Notes: generated by a model from the letters alone, not told the origin. A stretch of DNA of 10,631 bases from Candidatus Peregrinibacteria bacterium (GCA_007133095.1 SLNK01000021.1:1-10631); one strand, 5' to 3'; counted from the first letter of the stretch, positions 1-7,715 are shown. Translations and numbers: made by a program.

Positions 1-1212
1 GAAATTTTTAATTATATTGAACGAGAGAAAAAACGGCAAACGGAAGGGATAGAACTTATTCCATCGGAAAACTACACCTCCGAGGCGGTCATGGAAGCAT
101 GCGGATCAATCCTCACAAACAAATATTCCGAGGGATATCCGGGCAAACGATATTACGGAGGGCAAGAAAACATAGACGCGATAGAAAACATAGCGATTGA
201 CAGAGCAAAAGAACTTTTTGGAGCCGAGCACGTAAATGTTCAACCATATTCCGGCTCTCCAGCCAATACGGCAATTTATTTCGCGCTACTTGAATTCGGA
301 GATACTGTCATGGGCCTGAAACTGGACCACGGTGGGCATATAACGCACGGACTCCCCATCGCATTCTCCGGAAGAGCTTACAATTTTGTCCAATACGGCG
401 TAAACACGGAAACCGGAATACTTGAAATGGAAGAAATAAGAAAACTTGCACACGAACACAAACCGAAGATGATAGTCGCCGGATTTACGGCATACCCCCG
501 CAACATAGACTGGAAAGGTTTTAAAGAAATCGCGGATGAGGTGGGAGCGATAACAATGGCGGATATTTCCCACACAGCGGGCTTGATAGCCGGAGGAGCA
601 CTTGAAAACCCGGTCCCCTACTTTGATGTAATTATGACAACAACTCACAAAACATTACGAGGCCCCCGAGGCGCAATAATCATGTGTAAAGAAAAATTCG
701 CAAAAAAAATAGATAGAGCGGTATTCCCCGGATTGCAAGGAGGCCCACATGAACACGCCATTGCAGGCAAAGCTGTCGCGTTTAAAGAAGCACTTCAGCC
801 TTCATTCAAAGAATATGCAAAACAAGTAATAAAAAATGCACAACATCTGGCGGAACAATTGAAAAAACGCGGATTCAAACTCGTTTCGGACGGCACAGAC
901 ACACATCTACTTCTGGTAGATCTAACAAATAAAAATGTTCCCGGAAAAGCCGCTCAAGAAGCTTTGGACACCGTTGGGATAACACTCAACAAAAATACCG
1001 TCCCCGGAGACACCCGATCCCCCATGGATCCGTCCGGAATAAGGCTTGGCACTCCCGCGATAACAACCCGCGGAATGAAAGAACCAGAAATGGAACAAAT
1101 AGCGGATTGGATGGATAGAGTAATTTCGAATATGGAAGACACTTCGCTTCACGCGAAAGTCAAAGAGGAAGTCAAAGAAATGTGTCTCAAATTCCCCGTC
1201 CCGGGTATTTAA
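1..1212 (+). CDS. glyA: Serine hydroxymethyltransferase, 5' end off the window
   Basis: Cytoplasmic PLP enzyme that interconverts serine plus tetrahydrofolate with glycine plus 5,10-methylene-THF, feeding one-carbon metabolism. The frame is open from base 1, and the first visible residues already match the family (ELIPSENYTSEAV at about 18-30), so ATG 91 is internal. Visible are the NKYSEGYPGKRYYGG substrate/PLP region, the DHGGHITHG segment, ADISHTAGL with the PLP-contacting Asp and His, and the Schiff-base lysine in TTTHKTLRGPRG at visible residue 217 (codon 649-651). E. coli GlyA has this lysine at 229, so about 12 residues are missing. The C-terminal GIRLGTPAITTRG motif is intact, and the protein ends at a TAA stop as KFPVPGI, 403 visible residues. 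The gene converges on the PP2C gene with a 30-bp gap. Its promoter is off the window. Identification is essentially certain. Confidence 0.98.
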   Translation, partial: EIFNYIEREKKRQTEGIELIPSENYTSEAVMEACGSILTNKYSEGYPGKRYYGGQENIDAIENIAIDRAKELFGAEHVNVQPYSGSPANTAIYFALLEFGDTVMGLKLDHGGHITHGLPIAFSGRAYNFVQYGVNTETGILEMEEIRKLAHEHKPKMIVAGFTAYPRNIDWKGFKEIADEVGAITMADISHTAGLIAGGALENPVPYFDVIMTTTHKTLRGPRGAIIMCKEKFAKKIDRAVFPGLQGGPHEHAIAGKAVAFKEALQPSFKEYAKQVIKNAQHLAEQLKKRGFKLVSDGTDTHLLLVDLTNKNVPGKAAQEALDTVGITLNKNTVPGDTRSPMDPSGIRLGTPAITTRGMKEPEMEQIADWMDRVISNMEDTSLHAKVKEEVKEMCLKFPVPGI

Positions 1213-1242
1213 TGGAGTTAGGTGCCATTTTATGCGAACTAA

Positions 1243-2811
1243 CTAAACTCGCTTGATAACCATGATGGTTATGTCGTCCATTTGCTCGTATCCCCCGCAG
1301 AAATCTTTCACATCCTGCAAAATCGCGTTCTTCAAATCTTCAGCGCTGCCACCCGCAAACTTCGCAACAACTTCCTGGAATCGTTCCATACCATAAGATT
1401 CATTCTCATTTTTCCAAGCTTCCGGAATACCATCACTGTAAAGAACAATATAATCGCCGACCGGAAAATCGACATCAACAACCTTTGTTATCATTGAGAT
1501 ATCATCAATCATACCCAACGCCATACCACCGGCCGGCTCCAAATCAGCCTTGCCCGTAGCTGCCCTGTAATGAATTAACTGTTCATGACCGGCGCTGGAA
1601 TAAGCCAACTTCTGATCCTTAGCATCCCAGGAAAGCAAACACAGAGTCATAAACATAGAAGTCATTGTTTTAGCCTTCAAAACCCTATTAACTTCGACCA
1701 AAATCTTCTTTAAGTCCCCCTGGGAAGCATATCCGTACATAAGCGAGTTCGCTATCGAACTTATAATCCCGGCCGGTATTCCATGTCCCGTAACATCTCC
1801 CAAGTACATCAATAACTTATCCGGCCCCAGAGGCAAAAAGTCATAAATATCCCCTCCGATTTCTCCAGCCGGTGTAATGCTGGCGGCAAGCTCAATGCCC
1901 TGGACAATTGGGATCTTTTTCGGGATCAACTCCTCCTGAATTTTAGTGGCCAGTTGCAGCTCTGTCGTTTTTCTCTCCTGATACAATTTTGCGTTCAAGC
2001 CTGCCTCCAGGTCAACCGCCATCTCATTAAATGCACTTCCAAGAAAACTGAGCTCATCATTCGTCTTTACATCAACCCTCGTTTTAAAATCACCTTTGGC
2101 AATACGTTTGGCTCCGCTGACAAGCTCTCCCACAGGTTTGGTAACGCGCTTTGACATAAACATCGACATAAGAATTCCAAGCATGACACCGAAAAGCGCA
2201 AGGTAAATTATTCTAGTCTGCATCCGTGCAATACGCTCGTCAAGATTGCTATAATCCAAGCCATAGTAAACGGAGAATTTTTCACTGGTGGGAACCACAA
2301 AGTAACTTATCAACGCATCCTCCGCCGGAGGCATCACACTACTCTCATATTCATCAACAAAGAAAACTTGGCCGTCGGGCGCAATCTTAAGATAATACCT
2401 TTCCCCGTCTTGCATCTGCATAGCAATATTTCTCGAATGTATTTGATTCAACAACTCTTCATCAACAATACGAGGGGCTCCGACATATTTTTCATCAATA
2501 TCAACGGAAGAATCATAAACAATCCGGCCATCGTAAGAAAGAACCTTTATGGTATCTACATCATCGTTCTGCCCGAATATTGAAACCATTTCTCTGTTAA
2601 AGTAAACAAAGCTATCCTGTTCCAGAAAAAGCTCGTAATTATGCACAACATTGGGCGAAGTCAATCTGCCAAAAGCAAGAGAGTTAATATAGATGTCATA
2701 AGCAAGCTCCGTCTTTTTCTCCGTTATGAACAAATAAGAAGCAATTGAAAAAAGTATGATCACAAGGACCGATATAGCCAGAACCAATTTTGCACGTATT
2801 GTCATTTTCAT
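1243..2811 (-). CDS. Membrane-bound HAMP-SpoIIE/PP2C-type serine/threonine phosphatase (RsbU-like)
   Basis: 522 residues. TM1 lies at about 9-29, followed by an extracytoplasmic sensor of about 170 residues whose segment around 91-111 (YDGRIVYDSS) recalls Cache-type sensors. TM2 is at about 201-219, HAMP at about 219-272, a short coiled linker, then a SpoIIE-family PP2C domain at about 286-522. The metal-binding acidic motifs are all present: GGDIYDF (Asp321), GDVTGHG (Asp339), SDG (Asp460) and DDIT (Asp512/513), so it should be active. In known systems such enzymes dephosphorylate anti-anti-sigma (STAS) proteins in partner-switching pathways. No STAS or anti-sigma gene is in this window, so the target is unknown. 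The ATG lies in an ATGA overlap (2808-2811) with the stop of the solute-binding protein gene, with GAG about 7 nt upstream, which implies translational coupling. A second ATG two codons later is possible. The stop is TAG. Confidence 0.93.
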   Translation of the reverse strand: MKMTIRAKLVLAISVLVIILFSIASYLFITEKKTELAYDIYINSLAFGRLTSPNVVHNYELFLEQDSFVYFNREMVSIFGQNDDVDTIKVLSYDGRIVYDSSVDIDEKYVGAPRIVDEELLNQIHSRNIAMQMQDGERYYLKIAPDGQVFFVDEYESSVMPPAEDALISYFVVPTSEKFSVYYGLDYSNLDERIARMQTRIIYLALFGVMLGILMSMFMSKRVTKPVGELVSGAKRIAKGDFKTRVDVKTNDELSFLGSAFNEMAVDLEAGLNAKLYQERKTTELQLATKIQEELIPKKIPIVQGIELAASITPAGEIGGDIYDFLPLGPDKLLMYLGDVTGHGIPAGIISSIANSLMYGYASQGDLKKILVEVNRVLKAKTMTSMFMTLCLLSWDAKDQKLAYSSAGHEQLIHYRAATGKADLEPAGGMALGMIDDISMITKVVDVDFPVGDYIVLYSDGIPEAWKNENESYGMERFQEVVAKFAGGSAEDLKNAILQDVKDFCGGYEQMDDITIMVIKRV

Positions 2812-4355
2812 TTTAGTCTCAATTCATCAAAATAAATAAAACCGTCAATCCTGGGTGTAAACTCAAGTGAGTCCGTAAAGCTATATAAGGTATTATACTC
2901 GAAAAGTGGAATCCCGAGAACATCCTCTTCAACAATTATTCGCATAACCTCCTGCAAATCGGCAATTCTAACGGAGGGGTCCATCTCCATAAAACTTTGC
3001 TCGATGAGTAAATCAACTTCCGGATTTGAATAATTCGCAAGGTTGAATTCCGCATCGCTATGAACAACAACATCCAGAAAATCCGCACTATCCCCGCGAC
3101 TGGCCCTGAATCCCAAAAAATAAATATCCGCTTTTCCTTCTTGAATACTTGCCAAGAAATCCGAGGGTTCAAGATAAGAAACAATCAAATAAATACCGAT
3201 TTCGGCCAACTGCTGTCTCATATGTTCTCCCAAAACCGTAAGGCCCATCGGCAAATGTAAAGTTAAAGTTTTTCCCTTTAGTTCAAGCTCCTCCGCTAAC
3301 GAATCTGCTTTCTCCAAATCATACACATGGTGCTCTATGCGAGGATTAAATCCAAAAACACCGTTACTTATAAATTGGCTTACCGGATGAGCATACCCTC
3401 CAAGTTGCTCAACAAAATTTGTTTGATCAACTGCCATACTTATAACTCTCCTTTTTCCAACATCATCTAAAATTGTAGAATTCATATTGAAAACAAGAAA
3501 TTGAACCTCCAAGCTGGGAATTCCCACAATTTCAAAATTTCGTTCTTCCAAAAAGTCTACCGTGTCATAAGGAACAAAAGCTAAAAAATGAGCGTCCCCG
3601 TTCACAAACATCATCACCCTTTCCGTTTTATTCAACCTGGAAAACATATCAACTTTTTCGAATTTTGAAATGGGATCCCAATAATTTTCAAACCTTTTCA
3701 AAGTGATCTTGTCCCCTCTATCCCAGTCCAAAAACTCGTAAGATCCGGTACCCACAGGCTCGAAATTTTCCTTTTCTTCAAATTCGGCGGGGATAATAAG
3801 AACCGAAGAAAGTCTTTGCAAAAGCAAAGGATCCGGGTGTCTTGTTGTTATTCTGAAACGCAGTTCGTCAATAACCTGCATTGATTCGATAGACGCCAAA
3901 AGACCGGTCAATTGCGAGGATTCATGATTCATGGCGCGATTTAAACTGGCAATGACATCCAAAACCGTAAAAGGAGTTCCGTCATGAAAAAAGACATTCG
4001 GTCTTAGGCGAAAATCCCAAGTGGTGTCATCCATCAATCCCCAAGAAAGCGCCAATGCGGGACGCATAGTCAAATCTCTATCCGGACGGACCAACGGCTC
4101 ATAAATATTGTTTATTCGTTGTCTGACAGTGGGATCCGTGAGAGTCGGTTCAAGAGTTTGAGGTTCATCAGGATAAACAACCTTCAAATGAGTTATTTTC
4201 TCAACAGAAACATCCTCTCTTAAAAAATATTCCGTAACGGAAGCCAACAGCGCATTTGTCTGCTTTTCAAAAAATAACTGGCCGGAAACCCACACAAAAG
4301 ACAAAATGAAAATGAAGTAAAAGACAAATCCGGCTAACTTTTTAAGAGATTTCAT
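2808..4355 (-). CDS. Membrane-anchored family 5 solute-binding protein (OppA/DppA-like)
   Basis: 515 residues from the ATG at 4355. A short basic N terminus (KSLKK) is followed by one hydrophobic segment at about 9-29 and then a full-length SBP_bac_5 domain from about 55 to the end. Typical features are DEPQTLEPTL near the start, INNIYEPLV, the LRPNVFFHDGTPFT segment with a following VIASLNRA helix, and GTGSYEF. I see no cysteine anywhere in the protein, so it cannot be a classical lipoprotein and is probably held by an uncleaved N-terminal helix on the outer face of the membrane. Family members bind oligopeptides, dipeptides, nickel or other solutes; the ligand cannot be told from sequence. 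No ABC permease or ATPase of the Opp type is nearby. A TTG at 4379 in frame would add 8 residues, but it lies only about 6 nt after the predicted transcription start, whereas ATG 4355 has a GAGAA upstream. Confidence 0.9.
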   Translation of the reverse strand: MKSLKKLAGFVFYFIFILSFVWVSGQLFFEKQTNALLASVTEYFLREDVSVEKITHLKVVYPDEPQTLEPTLTDPTVRQRINNIYEPLVRPDRDLTMRPALALSWGLMDDTTWDFRLRPNVFFHDGTPFTVLDVIASLNRAMNHESSQLTGLLASIESMQVIDELRFRITTRHPDPLLLQRLSSVLIIPAEFEEKENFEPVGTGSYEFLDWDRGDKITLKRFENYWDPISKFEKVDMFSRLNKTERVMMFVNGDAHFLAFVPYDTVDFLEERNFEIVGIPSLEVQFLVFNMNSTILDDVGKRRVISMAVDQTNFVEQLGGYAHPVSQFISNGVFGFNPRIEHHVYDLEKADSLAEELELKGKTLTLHLPMGLTVLGEHMRQQLAEIGIYLIVSYLEPSDFLASIQEGKADIYFLGFRASRGDSADFLDVVVHSDAEFNLANYSNPEVDLLIEQSFMEMDPSVRIADLQEVMRIIVEEDVLGIPLFEYNTLYSFTDSLEFTPRIDGFIYFDELRLK

Positions 4356-4390
4356 GATTTTTCTCAAATATTGGTTCAAAAATATCCCTG

Positions 4391-4400
4391 TATTATATCA
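4391..4400 (-). promoter_or_regulatory. Extended -10 promoter for the solute-binding protein/PP2C operon
   Basis: Read on the minus strand this is TGATATAATA: a perfect TATAAT (4397-4392) with the extended TG one base upstream. No convincing -35 exists at 16-18 bp spacing, which extended -10 promoters tolerate. Transcription would start near 4385, giving about 30 nt of leader before ATG 4355. The same ten bases occur before the transglutaminase-like gene at 5791-5800. It sits in the 119-bp gap between the two genes, downstream of the hairpin. Confidence 0.6.
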
Positions 4401-4422
4401 GAAAAACGGAAGGAATTAAAGG

Positions 4423-4483
4423 AGTTTGTGGGGAGGGACTGTTACAGGCTTCGCCAAACACAGAGGCCCCTCCCTCACAACTT
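4423..4483 (-). terminator. Long GC-rich hairpin at the 3' end of the transglutaminase-like gene (possible terminator or 3'-end structure)
   Basis: The strict stem runs from TTGTG (4426-4430) paired with CACAA (4476-4480), a bulged T at 4475, then GGGAGGG (4431-4437) with CCCTCCC (4468-4474). Inside are CTGT (4439-4442) with ACAG (4460-4463) and GGC (4447-4449) with GCC (4453-4455), closed by a 3-base loop. A mismatch and weaker pairs extend the base to 4423 and 4483. On the minus strand the tip reads GCGAAGC, a sequence known to form an unusually stable mini-hairpin. The structure contains the TGA stop (4475-4477) and last codon of the gene at 4475-5770. There is no T-run directly after it on either strand; the nearest on the minus strand (TTTTT) is about 20 nt away. 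It is therefore not a textbook intrinsic terminator and may instead protect the mRNA end or be a dispersed palindromic repeat. Confidence 0.45.
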
Positions 4484-5770
4484 ATCTAAAGTCTCCCGCA
4501 CTCCCCTCTGCAATCGGCTATCACCAATCTTAACCGCAATGTCCAACATTTTTCTATAAGTACTTCTGTGTTTTCGCGCATCATCCAGTGTTCGCACTGA
4601 AGAAACCCTTCGCGCCAAATCATTATACTGTTTCTGATAACAAGCCCTTTCCATATCCCTGTCCCCAAGCGATCGAAAAACTTTCAGGGCCTTTTCAACT
4701 CTGTTGTTTTTATAATAATGAACGCCTTCATTGCGCCTGATGTTCCTCTCCAAATCCTTATTCCCGCTTCTGGAAGCATAGTACCGCGCCCGGCTAAAAT
4801 TATTGGATTTTAAATAATGAACCGCCGCATTGTGATAAGCGGCTTGAAGAGACTTTCTGTCACCAACCTTTGAAAAATAATAAATAGCCGTTTTGAAATT
4901 TTTGGATCTCATCGCAGAAATTGCCAAATTTCTGTAAGCGATATTCAAATTCTTTGTAACCAATTCCTTAAGACTGCTTATCGCATACGCTAATTGAGAA
5001 CTCTTAACCATGTCCCGAGGATTGATCTGCCGAACTTCCTCTCTAAAATCAGCAAGATCCAGCAAGTTCGTGGAAATTATTTCCGTAATCGGCAGAATTT
5101 GGTAATCCTCCTTATAATTGTGAAAAGTGGCATTGGTTGCCTCTATATCAATCCCTCTGAAATGCAAACAAACGTGTTCCGGCAAAAGCTTTATTCTCAA
5201 ATCGCTCAAGGGGAATTTTAGTGAATAAAGATAAGCGTAAAGAGTAACAATCTGATTACAATCCCCTTCTAACGTTTCCCGTGTAGGATCAGCCAACAGT
5301 TTGCTGAAACTGGCGGTTTTAAGGTAACGATAATACCGCCCGGGTCTTAAAAAATCCATAATTTGAAACAAATACAAAAGCTTCTCTTCATCGCCAGTCG
5401 GAAAAGAAAGCCCCTTTTTCTGCAAAATCTTCCCAATGTGCTCGACAGACGGCGCACCTCCGGAGGATTCTTTTTTAAAAACCGAAACAAACTTCTCAAC
5501 ATTTTCATAAAGCCTCCTGCGTGTTCTTTTAGTAAGATACTTATATCCCTTATATTTTGTTTCCATCCATAAATTAACAACTATCAGATTTTCATCCATG
5601 AGTTCCAAAAGTCCTCTTTGGACAGTGGCTTCCGCGGTTGTAGACCTTATTCTACGGAAAAATTTGCCAACTTTTCGTTCAAAAGAGGTAACATAAGGCG
5701 AAAATAAACCGACAGTGCGCCTAACAATCCAAAGCGCTCCCTTTAAAAATTTTGTGAAAAACTCACGCAT
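4475..5770 (-). CDS. Transglutaminase-like (papain-fold) protein with C-terminal 33-residue helical repeats
   Basis: 431 residues, no signal peptide and no clear membrane helix, so probably cytoplasmic or membrane-peripheral. The N terminus is basic and amphipathic. A transglutaminase-like core lies at about 110-225, with Cys171 in EGDCNQIVTLYAYL, His199 (or His203) in LPEHVCLHF and an acidic residue (Asp208 or Glu210) in GIDIEAT. This order and spacing fit the Cys-His-Asp/Glu triad of the superfamily. After a linker, residues 278-376 form three repeats of exactly 33 residues resembling TPR/Sel1-type helical hairpins, plus a degenerate fourth unit. In other bacteria this fold includes proteases, cross-linking enzymes and inactive binding versions, so the reaction cannot be named. 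It follows lepA after 47 bp, with its own extended -10 promoter; a weak AAGAG precedes the ATG. The stop is TGA. The gene is real; the fold assignment is moderately sure. Confidence 0.75.
   Translation of the reverse strand: MREFFTKFLKGALWIVRRTVGLFSPYVTSFERKVGKFFRRIRSTTAEATVQRGLLELMDENLIVVNLWMETKYKGYKYLTKRTRRRLYENVEKFVSVFKKESSGGAPSVEHIGKILQKKGLSFPTGDEEKLLYLFQIMDFLRPGRYYRYLKTASFSKLLADPTRETLEGDCNQIVTLYAYLYSLKFPLSDLRIKLLPEHVCLHFRGIDIEATNATFHNYKEDYQILPITEIISTNLLDLADFREEVRQINPRDMVKSSQLAYAISSLKELVTKNLNIAYRNLAISAMRSKNFKTAIYYFSKVGDRKSLQAAYHNAAVHYLKSNNFSRARYYASRSGNKDLERNIRRNEGVHYYKNNRVEKALKVFRSLGDRDMERACYQKQYNDLARRVSSVRTLDDARKHRSTYRKMLDIAVKIGDSRLQRGVRETLDKL
4643..4939 (-). repeat. Three tandem 33-residue protein repeats within the transglutaminase-like gene
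   Basis: Residues 278-310, 311-343 and 344-376 align without gaps. Each unit starts with an (A/I)-(Y/R)-x-N pattern, has K/R-S/N-N at about position 12-14 and ends with a G-D/N-R/K turn followed by a short helix start (GDRKSLQA, GNKDLERN, GDRDMERA). A weaker fourth copy ends near residue 423 in IGDSRLQRG. The pattern suits a superhelical TPR-like solenoid that would bind a protein partner. The repeats differ strongly at the DNA level, so this is an old duplication rather than a recent slippage product. Confidence 0.75.
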
Positions 5771-5790
5771 AAACTCTTTTAACTTCTCGT

Positions 5791-5820
5791 TATTATATCA
5801 AAAAACAACAAATATTTCTA
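5791..5820 (-). promoter_or_regulatory. Extended -10 promoter for the transglutaminase-like gene
   Basis: On the minus strand TGATATAATA (5800-5791) contains a perfect TATAAT with an extended TG. A 17-bp spacer leads back to TAGAAA (5820-5815), 4 of 6 matches to TTGACA, which includes the TAG stop codon of lepA. Transcription would start near 5785, leaving about 15 nt before the ATG at 5770. The position at the end of lepA suggests independent expression, with lepA read-through also possible because no terminator is visible between the two genes. Confidence 0.6.
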
Positions 5821-7626
5821 CTTCTTCAGCACAGCGAGGAAAGCTTCTTGAGGCAATTCAACCTTTCCCATCATTTTCATTCGTTTTTTTCCTTTTTTTT
5901 GTTTTTGTAACAATTTATTTTTTCTGGTCACATCACCGCCGTAAAGACCGGCGGTAACATCCTTTCGATAGGCCGGAATAGTTTCTCTCGCTATCACTTT
6001 TGCTCCTATCGCCGCTTGTATCGGGACTATGAATTGGTGCTTCGGAATCAATTCTTTAAGTTTTTTAGTCAAAGAACTGCCGACATAAAAAGCACTTCTC
6101 CTATGAACAATAAGCGAAAGCGCGTCAACTTTTTCCCCGGCGATAAGAATATCAAGCCTTACAAGATCTTCCTCTCGGTAATTCAAATATTCGTAATTCA
6201 TCGAGGCATATCCGCTACTGACACTCTTCAGACTGTCATAAAAATCAACAACGATTGAAGAAAGAGGCATTTCAAACACCAATAAAACCCGATTTTCATC
6301 CAGATATTGCATATCCTTGGAAATTCCGCGTTTTTCATTGCAAAGAGTCATTACTCCACCTACATAATCCTTCGGAACCAATATCTCAACTTTTACCCAG
6401 GGCTCTTTTATCCCCTTAATTTTGACCGGCTCCGGCAATTCCGAAGGGCTGGAAATTAAATTTTCCCCTTCATCCGTACAAACAATATAGGAAACTGAAG
6501 GCGCGGTCACCAAAAGATCAAGGTCATACTCCCTCTCAAGCCTCTCCTGAACAATTTCCATGTGAAGAAGCCCCAAGAATCCACATCTGAAACCATGCCC
6601 CAACGCCCCTGAATGTTCGGGCTGAAAAGACAAAGCACTGTCATTTACCTGAAGTTTTTCAAGCGCATCACGGAGTAAAGGATAATCATCCGCTTCAGTA
6701 CAAAAAATTCCGGCAAAAACAAAAGGCTTAACCACATGATAACCGGGCAAAGGCGAAGCCGATTCCAACGTAACTCCGGTAGTTCCCGCCTTCCAAAGGG
6801 TGTCCCCCACCCTGGCATCACGAACGCTTTTCAATCCTGTAACAACATACCCCACCTCTCCGGGCAGAAGCTTATCGGTTGGAAGATATTGAGGCTTAAA
6901 ATAACCCACCTCCAGAGCGTCTATTTGCTTTTTTGTATTCAAAAAGTAAAGAGTCTCCCCTTTTTTTATGGAACCGCTTTCAAGTCGCACATAGGTCACA
7001 ACTCCTTTATACGGATCATAGACCGAATCAAAAATAAGAGCCTTCAGTTCATCATTTTCCGTGGATTCCCTTGGAGGAGGAACCTTTTCAATCACTTTTT
7101 CAAGAACACTCTCAACGTTTGTCCCGTCTTTTGCGGAAACAGCCAAAATATCTTCTTGAGGAATTCCCAAAGCGTTTTCCAACTCTTTAGCCCGTGCCGA
7201 TACATCAGCTGAAGGGAGGTCGATTTTATTCAAAACGGGAACAATTTCAAGATTATGGTCCAAAGCCATATAACAATTTGCCAACGTTTGCGCTTCTATT
7301 CCCTGCGTCGCGTCAACAACCAAAATAGCTCCCTCACACGCGGCGAGACTTCTGGAAACTTCATAAGAAAAATCCACATGCCCGGGAGTATCTATCAAAT
7401 TCAGAATATATTTCTCTCCCTCAAACTCCCACTCCATTCGCACAGGCTGAAGCTTAATGGTAATTCCCCTCTCCTGCTCCAAATCCATCGTGTCCAAATG
7501 CTGTCCCGTCTTCATATCCCTTTTTTCCACGGTGGAAGTCACTTCTAAAAACCTATCGGCCAAAGTGGACTTTCCGTGGTCTATATGCGCAATGATACAA
7601 AAATTTCTTATATTCCTGTTTTTCAT
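5818..7626 (-). CDS. lepA: Elongation factor 4 (LepA), ribosome-bound GTPase
   Basis: 602 residues, against 599 in E. coli, and complete. LepA acts on stalled or mistranslocated ribosomes, promoting back-translocation and helping translation under ionic stress or during ribosome assembly. The GTPase domain shows G1 AHIDHGKST (13-21), G2 GITIKL (Thr56), G3 DTPGH (79-83, with the catalytic His83), G4 NKID (133-136) and G5 SAK (164-166). Domains II, III and V follow (HGFRCGFLGLLHMEI near the III boundary). The LepA-specific C-terminal domain ends in the YGGDVTRKNKLLQKQK region and KVELPQEAF, which separates it from EF-G and TypA. The start at ATG 7626 matches the family N terminus (KNIRNF-like). 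There is no Shine-Dalgarno site, and an extended -10 promoter lies 21 nt upstream. It shares a divergent intergenic region with the PrgI gene. The stop is TAG. Confidence 0.99.
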   Translation of the reverse strand: MKNRNIRNFCIIAHIDHGKSTLADRFLEVTSTVEKRDMKTGQHLDTMDLEQERGITIKLQPVRMEWEFEGEKYILNLIDTPGHVDFSYEVSRSLAACEGAILVVDATQGIEAQTLANCYMALDHNLEIVPVLNKIDLPSADVSARAKELENALGIPQEDILAVSAKDGTNVESVLEKVIEKVPPPRESTENDELKALIFDSVYDPYKGVVTYVRLESGSIKKGETLYFLNTKKQIDALEVGYFKPQYLPTDKLLPGEVGYVVTGLKSVRDARVGDTLWKAGTTGVTLESASPLPGYHVVKPFVFAGIFCTEADDYPLLRDALEKLQVNDSALSFQPEHSGALGHGFRCGFLGLLHMEIVQERLEREYDLDLLVTAPSVSYIVCTDEGENLISSPSELPEPVKIKGIKEPWVKVEILVPKDYVGGVMTLCNEKRGISKDMQYLDENRVLLVFEMPLSSIVVDFYDSLKSVSSGYASMNYEYLNYREEDLVRLDILIAGEKVDALSLIVHRRSAFYVGSSLTKKLKELIPKHQFIVPIQAAIGAKVIARETIPAYRKDVTAGLYGGDVTRKNKLLQKQKKGKKRMKMMGKVELPQEAFLAVLKK

Positions 7627-7646
7627 AAAATTTTGTTAGCTTTTCT

Positions 7647-7655
7647 ATTCTACCA
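7647..7655 (-). promoter_or_regulatory. Extended -10 promoter for lepA
   Basis: The minus strand reads TGGTAGAAT: a TAGAAT -10 (5 of 6 to TATAAT) preceded by an extended TG. The region about 17 bp upstream is T-rich with no good -35. Transcription would start near 7640, giving a leader of about 14 nt with no Shine-Dalgarno site. It is a near mirror image (8 of 9 bases) of the divergent TGATAGAAT promoter at 7687-7695. Confidence 0.5.
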
Positions 7656-7666
7656 AAAAACCATGA

Positions 7667-7695
7667 TTGAAAAAAACATGATTTTATGATAGAAT
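7667..7695 (+). promoter_or_regulatory. Sigma70-type promoter for the PrgI/TraC-like pair
   Basis: A -35 TTGAAA (7667-7672, 5 of 6) is followed by exactly 17 bp and TAGAAT (7690-7695, 5 of 6), with an extended TG at 7687-7688. This is the best promoter in the window. Transcription would begin near 7702, downstream of the ATG at 7686 and 14 nt before the ATG at 7716, which argues for the latter as the start of the PrgI gene. Confidence 0.7.
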
Positions 7696-7715
7696 TAACG
7701 GATAAAAATAAAAAT

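Noticed and set aside
91..93. ATG 91 as the start of glyA
   Set aside because: The frame is open to base 1 and the residues upstream match conserved SHMT sequence (ELIPSENYTSEAV), so the gene begins before the window.
1216..1244. AGTTAG/CTAACT inverted repeat between glyA and the PP2C gene as a bidirectional terminator
   Set aside because: A 6-bp AT-rich stem with a 17-base loop and no T-run on either side is too weak to call.
6736..7212. 158-codon open frame on the plus strand
   Set aside because: It lies wholly antisense to the well-conserved lepA GTPase region and its translation has no recognisable domain or plausible start context.
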